From Ophioderma brevispina (Eukaryota; Echinodermata; Ophiuroidea; Amphilepidida; Ophiodermatidae), in the NCBI GenBank assembly GCA_023653785.1, contig JAMKCH010035213.1:1-64000 (forward strand): DNA of 64,000 bases. The letters run 5' to 3'. Positions 34,131 through 46,374 of the stretch are shown here, one piece after another. The notes under the pieces were generated by a model. The model was not told the DNA's origin. It made no database searches and saw only the letters and a program-made list of their open reading frames with translations. Both the position numbers and the translations under genes were made by a program. Positions within the stretch are counted from its first letter, which is position 1; each line of letters starts with the position of its first letter.

Positions 34131-36925
34131 CCACAACTCACCATGTGAACGACTTCCACCAACCACACAGACCCCCTCTTAGCATGAAGTAATTGTGCGC
34201 ATACCAATTACACGCCCGAATGCACCACAAAAGAACATCGCACACCACTTGTACACTCATGCACCTCAAAAGAAATTAGAATGTTTATGCTTACCCATTC
34301 CACTAAGTACATTACTAATACCATACTCTCAAGAACACCATGTCCTGTAGCTGTGCCCACTAGAATCTCTCGTCTCACCAACGACACTCAAAAGTAACCA
34401 CATTGAGTCCAGTATTGGCATCATCGATGATTCCTTCGATTTATCCTCTCATGCAGAAGCTTAAAACCCATGCATATGGAATCGTACTGTCTATGAAGTG
34501 CTTCATCCACAAGCTTGGTCATAAGCGTGGTCAGTTTCCAGCACTATAGTGTAATAAGTTCACTGAGTATAAGGAATCAGTTTTAAAACAACGAAATTCA
34601 GGGGGGGAGAAAGGGAAAAATGTTTTCCCCGGTGGCAAAAAACAAGAACATGCATTTTTCCAAAACATAGTTGCTATCTATGCACTGTGAAAGTCAACAC
34701 ACAGCGATCCCTCACGCCATAAAAATGCGATTGAACGAACCGGATTTGAACTCCTTCATATTGTCCCCTTTCTCCATTATACACTTCGGTCCGTGACGAA
34801 AATATCACCTGTAGCAGTTTTGGCATTGAAGACAGTCGTTGACGCCCTATCCGGATAGGGCGCTTGCACGGCAGGTCAATAGATTAACTTGGCCAGCCTG
34901 CCTCCATAACAACCAAGCATCAGAGAATACAAAGGAACACCTGCATAAATAACATAAATGTTTCAGTGGAACCAGGTGCATGTATGTATTCTTCTCATGC
35001 TTGGTTTGATCTGGAGGGCAAACAAAGTCCATTCAACATAAATTTTTAGCTCTTGCAAGGGCCCTATAGGGGTTGCTGGTATGGGACGCACTCAGATAGG
35101 TATAACGTAAACGTAAACCATAGAGAAGTGTAACTGTCCATATATCAATATCCTTTTTAGACTAGACTATCATGCCGATCAATGCGAAGGCGATAAGCAA
35201 GGACACTAAACAATGAGTAACAACATTCAACACCCCAACAATGCGAAAGCTGTGCGTCAGGCCTGAATAGGCGAAAGCGGTCACCGTGACCAGGCACAAC
35301 CTTGGACGTTACCAGACCAGACAATGACTCCTCCTTGTCAAGGCCGTTTATACTTTAGCTCGATCCTTTTTTTGGGACCTCGCGATATAAACGGGATTTG
35401 GTCAAAATTTCAAAAGGCCTAAAGGACTATGTCGATTATTGTATAGGCGGCCTGCTTGTCCCCCCCCCCATATTTCAACCTTCTTGAGTGTTTATTTCAT
35501 CTATGCAAATGTTTAAACTCCTATTCCATGATGCTTAAATCATGTAGTACACGTGCAGTCCTTTTTGGTTTTGTTTAATTTCAATTTTGTAAAATGTAAA
35601 ATATTCGCGGTAGGGTAAATTTAAGTAGCAATTTAACACAGAAAGTTTTAACTGGAGCAGGTATAACTAAGGACTCTAAATTCATAAATATGTAATTATA
35701 AACAAGCTTTGTATCGGCTACAGAATTACTTAACATCCTCAAAATACAAATAAAAATATTGTTAATTTACTATGTTGTTATACTTTAATTTATACCGTTC
35801 GTTTACAATCTTACATCTATCTATTGCATTGGTGCTGGAACCGGACTTATAAGGTACACATACATATCCAGGGTTAATCAAAGGAGATGTCACATGTTTC
35901 ACATTAAAAATCGCATCGCGCAATAATCTTTTACTAGGGTGGGCATATGCTACCATTTTTTTTTTTTCAAACGAGTATAATGCTATGGTGATTTTTGCTG
36001 CTAAAATGAATCTGGTAAGTATCTTGATGTCAAATGAATTTTGTATATGGTTCAGGGATTTTAATTTTGCATGTAAATTCAATGGGGAAGGTGCAATTTC
36101 AGACATAACTTCAAAAATCAATATTCTTCTCAACCTATTTTGTCAGAAACTCAACACAGCAGCTTGCTTTTTATATATTCTATAAATATTGACAAAGGAA
36201 TAATTAATAATTTATTTGAATGGGACTGCATTACCCGTTGTTAATGACGTGTTTAGCAACATAAAAGGAGGTCAGTATTCTCAATCAGGATCTAAAGCGC
36301 AACCTTCACCTGGAGATTTGGATGAAACTCAAGAGAGTGGATTGTTACCGAACTCACTATGCGTGTAACTATAACCACGCACCCATGACTTGTTCAGCTA
36401 CAATCGTCTGTTTGGTGGATAGCTTCCGCCAGCAATATGGCAACGCACCATGATCAAGTGTTTAAAGGGGGGGGAGAAGGTCGTACCTTAACAACTGTCC
36501 CAAGTTATGGCCTTGCTGATATTATCGTCCACGTTTTGGATGACGGAAGCAGAGGACCCCGCTTTAACATTTTTAAAAAAAATCACGAGTAAGAGTGCTA
36601 TGCGTTCATGAAGCTAGAAATTGTATTCTTTGGACAAAGCCAATCTCCACAAAACCCAAGAGGAAAGAAAGAGGTGAGAGATGCTCCAAACCTACCCAAC
36701 TTCAGCTCTCGACAGATTCTTAATCAGGCAATACCTAAGGAACAGATGAAACAGTGAATAAACATTACATAGCCCAATACAAATACATAATATGGAATTA
36801 GTGGTTTGTTGTCACCATTGTGCCCAAATTCCCGAATTTATAGGTACACATCTCCGCATGGGTACATGTATGTCCATACAGATTTCTCGTGGCGTAATTC
36901 CAAACTATTCAGTTTAATTATTGAC
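34131..36925. other. Intronic/intergenic DNA, nothing assignable
   Basis: No family motif found. It holds the perfect palindrome at 34,843-34,862. The minus-strand open frame at 36,133-35,762 is AT-rich and unsupported. C-run at about 35,460-35,469 and T-run at 35,957-35,968. Confidence 0.4.
34843..34862. repeat. Perfect 20 bp palindrome
   Basis: CGCCCTATCCGGATAGGGCG equals its own reverse complement with no spacer. It is unique in the window as far as I can see. A chance match is possible but unlikely. Confidence 0.8.
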
Positions 36926-36943
36926 TACAAATTCTTCTTGCAG

Positions 36944-37142
36944 GACAAAGAACTGATAGTGGAAGGATATGACCCACATCTTGCTACTTCCGCTCGGAGA
37001 CCGAAGGATTTTTGCTGCCCGGCCCGGCAGAAGATCCAAGACAATCTTAGAGAACCAGAGAATCCCAATAAGAATGATATGTTTGTTTTTACTGTTACTG
37101 TAAAACAACTAGGAATTGCATCCGTTCTGGATTTGTAACAAA
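36944..37142 (+). pseudogene. Hemocyanin/prophenoloxidase-like middle-domain exon, second locus copy B
   Basis: Acceptor attcttcttgcag ends at 36,943 and donor GTAAAT begins at 37,143. The frame reads DKELIVEGYDPHLATSARRP, which matches the family's middle-domain 'I-x-EGYFP(H/K)L...R-WPxRP'. The 3' part, in a shifted frame, matches 'LRNGILSGFVTK' as read cleanly in the copy at 40,952. One or two indels separate the two parts, so the apparent stop at 37,136 is a frame artefact, not a real C-terminus. The best-preserved copy of this exon. Confidence 0.75.
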
Positions 37143-38182
37143 GTAAATTACTTGTATAGGCCTATTAATGGGTACAGTGATATTTGTGTATTGTGATTAA
37201 TCACAAACCCATTAATCAAAATTCTTCGAAGTAGCTTACAACAATAATTCACCACCGAAGGCCGTGGTCATTGAACTTGGCGGTTTTGTTTGTAATCCTC
37301 AAGAAAAGGGTAATTCCAAACGTCTCAATTTAACGCGCACAATATATCCGCGAGCTGTGATGATAGACAAACGGTGGGGGTTGTATCACTGGCAAGTAGG
37401 CCTATTGTTATTTATATTTGGTCTTCTAAAGCAATATGTTATCCAATCAATGGTTCCTCAATTGATATCTGATCGGCGCTGAGGAAGGGACAAAAACCCA
37501 TATGTAACTTTCAAAGGTCAAATTAAAAACCTCATTAGTAAGAAGTGGCCCAAATCGGACTGATTTTCAATTATAAAACCGATCTCTTCATTTGTGATCA
37601 CCAGAACATGAAAGAATTCATCGTTGAAATGTTCTCTGCCTATTACGATTTTGATAGCACTCACTCCTTCAAAAGATAGTCTAACCACGTAAATGTTTGC
37701 TATTATACGCCCCCTGGAATTTTTCTGTGGAATGAGTTGGGGTTCTTGTACAAAACCATGGGAGATAATTCCTTACAATCCATTAAGGTCTATAACGAAA
37801 ATGTGACCAAATCACCAACAGCCAGTCGTCTGACAATTGCCTTGAAAAACTCAAGTCCACTTCTTTGCCTGGGAACTTCCAATGGGAGGTCATTTACGTT
37901 CTTGAACATTTCCTAAGCTATGTCCTCGACCTATCCGGCGATTGATCACACTCTTCAACAAGCTTCAACAGATAGTTAAACCAACAGAATAATGTTGATT
38001 ATTATTGGGGAGAAGATGGTTTGTTACATCTACATTCGTCCTGGACCAGGGCCTTAAAGTAGACTACCAAGGTTATAATCAAAGAGACGGTCACATGTGC
38101 ACTTCAACAAAATCGGCAATAATATTTTACAGGTATAGTGTGATTATATTTATTGATAATAGCAAATTGTCTCCCTATACAG

Positions 38183-38457
38183 GACGTGGCGAAAAGTGCC
38201 CTATAAAACTATGGAGTTAATTAATCAAATGATGATATGGTCAGGAAAGGGCATACAATTTGGCTGTAAACACGGGCTTCACCCTCTTGGACACAACCTT
38301 TTATCTGTCGTCGGAACTGATCCCGATGGCCGCTAAGACAAGGGATTGGTGTACTTGGCGGTTCCAGAAACAGCCAAGAGGGATCAGTCTTTTACACGTA
38401 TCATCGATGATATATAGTTCTTGATTGATATGTACAGATGTTACTTCCCACTTACAG
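38183..38457 (+). pseudogene. Hemocyanin/prophenoloxidase-like CuB exon, second locus copy B
   Basis: Acceptor ctccctatacag ends at 38,182 and donor ACAG|GTAGGT begins at 38,458. The first half is open (about 42 codons): TWRKVPYKTMELINQ, then HGLHPLGHNLLS. LHPLGHN carries the two CuB histidines in the family's H-x3-H spacing. A shifted frame continues TDPDGR. The ETAMRDP segment is damaged (cagccaagaggg), then VFYTYHR, with the third CuB His. All three CuB ligands are encoded; frameshifts separate them. Confidence 0.8.
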
Positions 38458-38925
38458 GTAGGTAAATTCTGAGACATAAGATACTGTCTAAAGAGCTGTC
38501 AGTGGAACATCCAGTCGTTTCTTAATCCATTAGTGAACAAACACGGGGCTATTTAAAATATGCGTCCTTACACAAAGAAGAAAGCCAATTGATGTCTTAA
38601 ATGTTTGCTAATCGTAAGGCATATTCTAGCTAAACTGTGCCAATTAATGACCTTGATGAGAGTATGGTCGGACAGGAATACACGTAAAAGCATTAAAATG
38701 TTTGTCATTTCCAGAAGTAATTTAAAAACTAAGGATAAGACAGCTCATCAAATGCTGTTCTTCTGGATCATAACTCTAATGTATTCTTATTTGCAATTGT
38801 TTCCTATTCAATCAGTGATTCTTATTTATGCCTATTCAATTCCAAATCCAGTCGTTTTGAATGTAATGTCGAACACCTTTAAAATCTAAAATTTAAAAAA
38901 AGAAAAAACCTAAAAAATTAAAAAA

Positions 38926-38943
38926 AAAAAAAAAAAAAAAAAA
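38926..38943. repeat. Poly-A tract present only in copy B
   Basis: A run of about 20 A inside an A-rich intron stretch. The matching place in copy C (42,760-42,780) has no such run. Expansion or assembly error. Confidence 0.5.
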
Positions 38944-39109
38944 TAAAATGTTTATGTTGCCAACAACAAATAAATAGAGGAAAATATTCGCAATTTTACC
39001 ATCTCTTTTATTGTACAGTTTCCAATCTGATTGTGGGACAAGTTTCTTCTACAAAACAAGCAACAGGCTGCAGCAAGAGCAAACAAAATAAAACTATGTG
39101 TATATCTGC

Positions 39110-40951
39110 GGCTTAATTCAAAAATACGTGCACGTCTCATTACACGCACAAAACGTTCTCTCACATAATTCCATCTTATTTGGATTTGCAATGGCTTGCT
39201 AGTTCATCTTGAGTCGCAATTAAGTTCTGCTTCTCATTTATCGTGCCATAAATGGTCTTTGCAACCTGCCTACATCAAGTGGACTTCTGGGGGTTCATTC
39301 ATAGAATTATCAACTCCTAGTGGTGAACCCCGGAAACTGTTCTTTTCAGGCGAATGATAATCAAATGAGGCTACGCTAAACATCTGTGTCTTTTCTAATT
39401 CCTGTCTTTTTAACTCACTGTTGTCTTCTTTTTCTATCCACTGTGTTTTTTCATGCCCCGTCAGAGGACACACTCTGATGCCAGTCTGGAACACGTGACC
39501 TCTCATGTAGTGGCAGGCCTCATCCACGGAGTCAAGTCAGAATCACACGCTACGACCGTTCCAGTTCTGAACATTGCGGCTACAACTTAGCTGCACACAC
39601 CGATGAGAGCTATACACTGGATTGCCACCTGTGCTAGTAACGCAGCCCAGTGGAACCAAATTTCAACATCACTGTAGACTCCACCTGGACTGGGCAAAGA
39701 CCCAAATGAAGTGTTCATGTCACCAACCTGTCTACAGGCCACCTAACAATCGGCTTCAAGCAGACTTTCTACCACTTATGGTGCACACCTTGCATTTACG
39801 CTGGTAACTTTACAGTCATTAGAGTACCTGTGGTTACAGGCATACCAATCCTGACGGAGATACCCTAGAGGACTGGGCCGCAAAATCCGGTGTACAACTT
39901 ATGCACGACCCCAAGCAACGACAGTTTATACTAGGACTACAAATCCGACCTTGTTTTGAAAAATGGCCACTATTTCTGTTCATCGTTAATGTTCTTGACC
40001 GCTTTCCGAAGTCCATCACACAGACCAGTAAAACCGAGAGATCGGGGAGCCTTGCTAAGCCGGACCAAAACAAAGCCAGTGAAAAGGTGGTGGAACTTCC
40101 GCAAGGCAAACTGGGAGCCAGTTACGAAAACCTGGTGGATTAGAAGTGCCCAACCTCCCGACACAAACACTCCTCCAACCTGGCAATCTCCCAAGACTAT
40201 GTAAACTCTTATAATATAGCAAAGAAGACCCATCCCACGTGGCTGGCCGTCGCAGTTATATCCAATACTGCGATGAGGAATGTGACACTATTTACAATGA
40301 TTTCCTGAATCTGAACCCGGGGAAGAAGCGTCATCCAAGGCGTCAAATCTGACAAACTGCTAGGACAAGAAACGTCGCGAGCGCTGAGAGGGAACTGATT
40401 TCACTCATTCTAGCGGGAAGGCCTGGAAGACTATTAAACCGCATCACCGGCATGAATTTCCAACCATCGAAATGTCCCGTGACTGCCAACTTAATTGCAG
40501 AGCAACTCCTCTCAAATGGTCGTTTCAAGAACGTATAAGGATCCCACTCGCTCTGTCAAAAACGAGATTAACCTAAACTTCGGGTCGAGCCCCGGCGTGG
40601 ACGGCTCAATTTTCCAACATCCTTTTCACTAGATGAGCTTACCTCTGCTAAAGCAACTAAAAGAGTGGAAAAAGACCCAGGGCTGATTACCATACCAGCG
40701 GAAGAGTTCCGGATGGTGCAATGCGGCCCACGATTGGCTCTATAATGGCCTCACATGTTGCCTTACCTCCTTACCAAAGATCTGGAGGAGGGCTACTCTC
40801 ATCACATCCTCAAAACCAAACAAGCCTGTCGACAACGCTAAGAACTGCCGCCCAATATCACTACTGTGTGGTCTCCTTTAAATCCCTAAGCGGAGATCCT
40901 GGCACGGCTGGAGCCGTCGTAGAACCCCATCGCCTGGCGAAACCAAGCAGG
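39110..40951 (+). mobile_element. Jockey/BS-like LINE, 5' part (truncated at the duplication junction)
   Basis: The left edge is set by the end of homology with block A near 39,105. The coding part is frameshifted. It shows endonuclease-domain C-terminal features (RWNFRKANW near 40,085-40,112; family 'R-x-NFKKANW'), a pre-RT stretch (RPGRLLNRITG) and RT start motifs (near 40,580 and 40,690-40,760; ISLL.. near 40,853). It stops within RT at 40,951. A longer copy is at 42,955. Confidence 0.8.
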
Positions 40952-41027
40952 ATCCCAATAAGAATGATATGTTTGTTTACTGTTCTAAACAACTTAGGAA
41001 TGGCATCCTTTCTGGATTTGTAACTAA
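40952..41027 (+). pseudogene. Truncated middle-domain exon, second locus copy C
   Basis: Starts abruptly at the tandem-duplication junction, so the 5' part (EGYDPHL) and its acceptor are missing. What remains reads NDMFVYCSKQLRNGILSGFVT in one frame, the clearest copy of the conserved GFV segment, followed by donor GTAAAT at 41,028. It cannot be spliced in from an upstream exon by its own acceptor. Confidence 0.7.
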
Positions 41028-42038
41028 GTAAATCTCAAGTAATTTAGGCCTATTAATGGGTACAGTGATATTTGTGTATTGTGATTAATCACACCCATTA
41101 ATCAAATTTCTTCGAAGTAGCTTACACAATAATTTCACACCACTCGAAGGCCGTGGTCATTGAACTTGGCGAGTTTGTTTTGACTCTAGAAAAAGGGTTA
41201 ATTCCAAACGTCAATTTAACGCGCACAATATATCCGCGAGCTGTGATGATAGACAAACGGTGGGTTTACTCACTGGCAAGTAGGCATTGTTTTATTTATA
41301 TTGGTCGTTCTAACGCAATATTTTATCCAATCAACTGTGTCCTAAATGTATCTGACGGCTCTGGGAAGGAAAAAACCCATATTAACTTCAAAGGTCAAGA
41401 AAACCTCATTATTAAGAAGTGTGCCCAAATACGTGACTGATTTTTCATTATAAACCAGATCTCTTCAGTTGTGATCACCAGACCATGAAAATTCATCGTG
41501 AAATGTTCTCCTATTTAATGATGATTTTTGATAACACTCAATCCTTCAAAGATGTCTAACCACGGTAAAATTTTGCCTATACGCCCCCTGGAATTTTCTG
41601 GAATGAGTGGGGTCCCGTGTAAAAACCATGGGATATAGCCTTACAATCCATAAGGTCTGATCAACGAAACTGTGACCAATCACCACCATCCAGTCGTCTG
41701 ACAATTGCCTTAAACTCAGATTCACTTCTTTTCCTGGAACTTCCAATGGGAGGTCTTTACGGTGAACATTTTCATAAGCTAGGTCCTCTCTCCTATGGCA
41801 TTGAATCCACGCCTTCAACAGCTTCAACAGATAGTTAAAACCACGAATAAATGTTGATATTATTGGGTGAGCAGATGGTTTGTTACATCTCCATGAGTCC
41901 TGGAACGGGCCTATACAGTATACATATCCACGTTTAATCAAAAGAACGTCCTCATGTTCAACTCACACAATGTGCAAAATATTTTAACAGTATAGTGTGA
42001 TATATTTTATTGATATAGCAAAATTGTCTCCCAGACAG

Positions 42039-42304
42039 GAAAGTGGCGAAAAAGTGCCCAGAACTATGGAGTTATTAATCAACTGATGTTATGTCCAGGA
42101 AGTCATACAATTGGCTGTAAACAGGGCTTCACACCTCTTGGACACAACCTTTTCTCTGTCGAACTGACCCGATGGCCGCTACATACAAGGTGTGGTGTAC
42201 TTGGCGTTCCAGAACAGCAATGAGGGATCCAGTCTTTTACACGTATCATCGACTGATATATAGTTTCTATGATATTACACAGATGTTACTCTTCCCACTT
42301 AATG
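42039..42304 (+). pseudogene. Hemocyanin/prophenoloxidase-like CuB exon, second locus copy C
   Basis: Acceptor ctcccagacag ends at 42,038. The frames read in order GLHxLGHN (CuB H-x3-H), TDPDGRY, QGVVYLA, then AMRDPVFYTYHRL with the third CuB His. The donor region (cttaatg|tatgtc) is damaged compared with ACAG|GTAGGT in the other copies. This is the copy next to the downstream exons at 47,574-51,068. Confidence 0.8.
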
Positions 42305-42954
42305 TATGTCCATCTGAGACCTAAGATCCTGTCGAAAGGATGTCAGTGGAACATCCAGCGTTTTCTTCAATCCATTATTGAACAACCCACGGGCTATTTT
42401 AAAATATGCGGGTTATTAATCAAAGAAGCCAATTTATTTCTTAATGTTTGATATCGTAATTGCATATTTAGCTAAAATGTGGCCAATAATGACCCTGAAT
42501 GAGAGTATGCGGACAGGAATACACGTAAAAGATATTAAAATGTTTTGTTCATTTCCAGAAGTAATTTAAAAAAAACTAAGGATAAGACAGCCTATCAAAT
42601 GCTGTGATTCGGATCAGAACTTCTTAATTGTATTCCTTATTGCAATTTGTATTCCAGTCAATCAGTTTATTCTTATTATTGCTAGTCAATTCAAAATCAG
42701 TCGTTTGAGCTAAGTGTTAGCACAACTAAATATAAATAATAAAATCAATCGTAAAGTCCAGTATAACATTAAAATAAAAATTCTTTAAAAGTTTATTTTC
42801 CAACACAATAAATGATGAAATATCGCAATTTTAATCAATCTCTTTTCTGTACAGTTTCAAATCTGATTTTTGGACAAGGTTTTCTACAAACAACAACAGG
42901 TGCAGACAAGAGCAAACAAAATAAAAACTATTTGATATACTTTCGGCTTTTAAT

Positions 42955-45900
42955 TCAAAAGACGGCTGCACGTCTCATTACACGCACAAACACCTTCCTC
43001 TCAACATAATTCCATTCTTATTTGATTTGCAACTGGCTGTCTAGTAGGTTCATTGAGACGCCAATAAGGTTCTGCTTTAAACTTATCGTGCCATAAAATG
43101 GTCTTGCAACTGCCTTACATCAGTGGACTTTTGGGCGGATTCAAGATTATCAACCTCCTCGTAGGGAGCCCCGGAATGATCTTTTAAGCGGCGAATGTTA
43201 ATCAACTGAGGCTACGCAAACATCTGTTGTCTTTTCTAATTCACTGTCTTTTTAACTCATGTTGTCTTCTTTTTTTTTATCTCACTGTGTTTTTATCATG
43301 CCCGTCAGAGGCACAATCTGATGCCAGTCTGGAACACGTGCCCTCATTAGGGAGGCATCACCGGATTCAAGTCAGAACATCACACGCTACTGACCGTTCC
43401 ATTCTGAACATTTGCGGCTACAATCTAGCTGCACACACGAGAGCGCCTATCCATGGATTGCCCACTTGCTGTTAAACTCAGCCCAGTGGAACCCAATGCA
43501 ACTCATCTGACGAGTCCACCCTGGAATGGGCAACGACCCATAATTGCAGCGTGTCATGCACCAATGTCTACAAGCCACCTAAACACCGGCCTTCAAGCAG
43601 ACTTCTCTACCCAATTATGGTGCACCTTGCATTACGCTGGTGATTTACAGTCATAGCATACCTGTGTTACAGGAATACCAATCCTGACGGAGCTACACTA
43701 GAGGGAATGGGCTTCCAAATCGGCGAACAACTTTTGCACGACCCAAGCACCAGGAAGTTTATACTCTGGAATACAAATCCCGACCTTGCTTTGAAAACAT
43801 GGCAATATTTCTGTTCATCGTAATGTTCTCAGACCGCTTTCCGAAGTCCCAACACTGACCATCACTGATCGCTCGGGAGAGCCTTGCTAAGCCTTTAACA
43901 ACAAAGCCAGTGAAAAGGAACTTCCGCAAGGCAGACGTGGGACAGTTTAAGAACCTGTGGATTCAGAGTGCCCAACCTTCCGACACAACCTCCTCCAACC
44001 TGGCCAATTCTCACACAGCACTATGTAAACTCTTTATTAATATAGAAAAAGAAGACCATCCCAAGTTGGCTGCCGTCGCAGGTATATCCCATCTGGGATG
44101 AGGAATGTGATTACTCTTTAACAATGATTTCCTGAATTCTGACCCCGGGGAAGAAGCGTCATCCAAGGCTTCAGATATGACAAATGCTTGCGACCAGGAA
44201 ACGTCGTGATCGCTGGGAGGAGACGGTCAGGGAAGGCCTGGAAGACTATAAACCGCCTCACCGGCAGGAATTTCCAAACCATCGAAAGGTCCGTGGATCT
44301 GCAATTTAATTGCAGAGGCAACTCCTCTCAAATGGTCGTTTCAAGAACATTGATAAGGATCACTCGCTCTGTCAAAAAAGGGATCACCTAACTTCGTCGA
44401 GCCCCCGGCGTGGACGGGGTCACTTTCAACATCATTTCTCACTGGATGAGCTTACCTCCTGTGATCAGCCAACTAAAGAGTGAAAATCCCAGGGGCCTGA
44501 TTACATACCAGCGGAGTTCCGGATGCATGCGGCCCACGATGTCTATAATGGCTCCACATTGTTGCCTTACTCCTTACCCAAGATCTGGGGAGGGCTACTA
44601 TCACATCACACTCCTCACACCAAACAAGCCTGTCGACAACCCTAGAACTGCCGCCCAATATCACTACTGGGTGTCCTTTAAAACTCCTTGAGAGGATGAT
44701 GCTGGCTCGGCTGGAGCCCATTGTCGATCCCCATCTGCCTGGCGAACAAGCAGGATTCGTCGTGGACGGAGCACTGTCCACCAGCTTGTAAAACTCACAA
44801 ATAGTATTGAGGAAAACTTGAAAAGCGTGTAAGGCAGCTTCATCTGGTGGACCTTACTGGCGCATACGACACGTGTGGCACCAGACCCTGACACTCGAGC
44901 TCTCAGGACCACCCCGGATAGTACCTTGTACAATTCATATGAAATGCTTGCAAACCGGTTAAGGGGTTTATTCTCAACGACCTGTGATGGACAGAGTAGT
45001 CGTCCTGCGTCGTCTGAGTACCACAAGGATCTGTACTGGCTCCCAGGCTGTTCAACTGTATATCAAGCGATTTACCTCACACAAACATGAGACAATATGG
45101 CTACTCCACTCCACTCGGACAGCCGCTGGACTGAAGTAGAATGTACACTTACTGCAGGTATGGCCCTACTTGCAGCATGTCTGAAGACCTGGAGACTGAA
45201 GGTGAGTGAAGCCAAGACCACGGTAATGCCTTGCCACCTCAACACCAAAGAGGCTAATCGGCCAGGCTTCCAATCAACCTCAACGGAGCCCTCTTACATC
45301 AATCCTACACCAACCATCTGGGAGTTGATAGCTGACCGGCAGCACCTCGAGTCCGTTATATCGCCCAAGGGTATATTGGAGGATAACTACTTTTCCGACT
45401 TGCTGGATCCTCTGGGGTGCCAGCCCAACAACTCTAAACACCACGCCTTTGGCTCTGGTCTACAGCGCTGCTTGAATATGCAGCCCCAGCATGGTGCAAC
45501 AGCTCTTCACACAAAGAAGTGGGACAGTACTCAACGAGACTTGAGAACCATTACTGGTTACCTCCGTCCTACTCATCCTGAGTTTCTACCAGTGCTTTCA
45601 GGCATTGCACCGGCAGATGCTTCAGGAGAGAAACACCACACGACACAAAAATTGTGAATAAGGCTCGCGTACAAACAAGACACACGCCTGGCGTAACACT
45701 GTCAAGAAATCACACAAAAGCTCGGTAACAGAGACCTGCTGCTCGTCGACCTTTCTGTCAGACACCGCTGCTAAACCTCCAGCTCCACATTCACATCTTA
45801 AAACATGGAATCATGCTGGTTAGTACTTCAAGACCAGATTAACTCACTATTACACCTATGACAGAACTAACACCTGGTAGCATGGTAGCAATCTTCCACG

Positions 45901-46085
45901 CACGGAAGTTTCCCTTAAACGGATTCGCCAGGAGTCGGTCAGCTTTCAACTCGAATATGCACCGATGGGGGGCATGCGGCCATCGCAGCTGCCAACTGGT
46001 TCTCCATCACAGACTGCGGATAAAATTCTCATTGAGTGCCCTACCTTCGTCCACGGTGACATGATTCCAACCCCCAACCAATCAA
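42955..46085 (+). mobile_element. Jockey/BS-like LINE, long copy inside the gene
   Basis: Inserted in the intron between the CuB and linker exons; block A lacks it at 4,590. Plus-strand frames: endonuclease C-terminal part (near 43,900), AWKTINRLTGR before RT (44,238), RAPGVDGVTF (44,400), LVDLTGAYDT-like RT block A (44,845-44,875), and a downstream open stretch of 186 codons (45,097-45,657) with KTWRLKVSEAKTTVM. The YADD box is lost: 'QYGY' at 45,090 runs straight into an unrelated frame. The C-terminal zinc-finger-like QTADKILIECP is near 46,010-46,042. Many indels; inactive as assembled. Confidence 0.85.
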
Positions 46086-46149
46086 AATGAGCTGGCTCAC
46101 CGTTTACGCATTTAGCCTGCTTGCCTCATACGACAAGAAGAAAAAGTGG

Positions 46150-46345
46150 ATCTTTTAAAATTGTAAAAACAGTCTCGAACTGGCTGTGTCCACATCAAAA
46201 ATCTTCTGTTTATGCCAAAAGTCGTATCGGTAATGGGGGGACAGAGACTTACCATTTTGCACCTAAGCTCTGGAATCACTTTTGATTAGTATCCATGCGT
46301 TCTCGCTTATCTTACAACATGCCATCAAAACTTTTCAGTCTGATG
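46150..46345 (+). pseudogene. 3' fragment of another LINE ORF
   Basis: The plus frame reads TYHFAPKLWNHF near 46,232-46,268, the 'F-x-x-AP-x-LWN-x-LP' C-terminal hallmark of CR1/L2-like LINEs. It follows the Jockey-like copy, so it is a nested or adjacent remnant of a different family. Confidence 0.5.
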
Positions 46346-46374
46346 TCTATTAGTGGGTGAGCCCGGCATGTTGG

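Larger units (their letters stand above)
37062..40951 (+). repeat. Tandem duplication unit 1 (~3.9 kb)
   Basis: Matches 40,952-44,754 end to end. It runs from the middle of the middle-domain exon through the CuB exon into the RT part of a LINE. The junction at 40,951/40,952 joins LINE sequence (..aaccaagcagg) directly to exon sequence (atcccaataagaatg). Confidence 0.85.
40952..44754 (+). repeat. Tandem duplication unit 2 (~3.8 kb)
   Basis: Second copy of 37,062-40,951. It continues past the equivalent of the junction into the rest of the LINE. The two units differ largely by single-base gaps. Confidence 0.85.

Noticed and set aside
34730..34765. B-box-like AGTTCAAATCC on the minus strand as a possible tRNA gene
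   Set aside because: No matching T-stem, anticodon arm or acceptor stem could be folded.
37264..37482. Plus-strand open frame with TRTIYPRAVMIDKRW, also kept at 41,153 and about 1,020, lying between the middle-domain and CuB exons
   Set aside because: The family protein reads directly from the GFVT end of one exon into the CuB exon, so no extra exon is expected here. Retention in copies follows from the duplication.
41546..41941. 131-codon minus-strand open frame in the intron of copy C
   Set aside because: Broken in the matching sequence at 37,690-38,070 and in block A; no motif; opposite strand to the gene.
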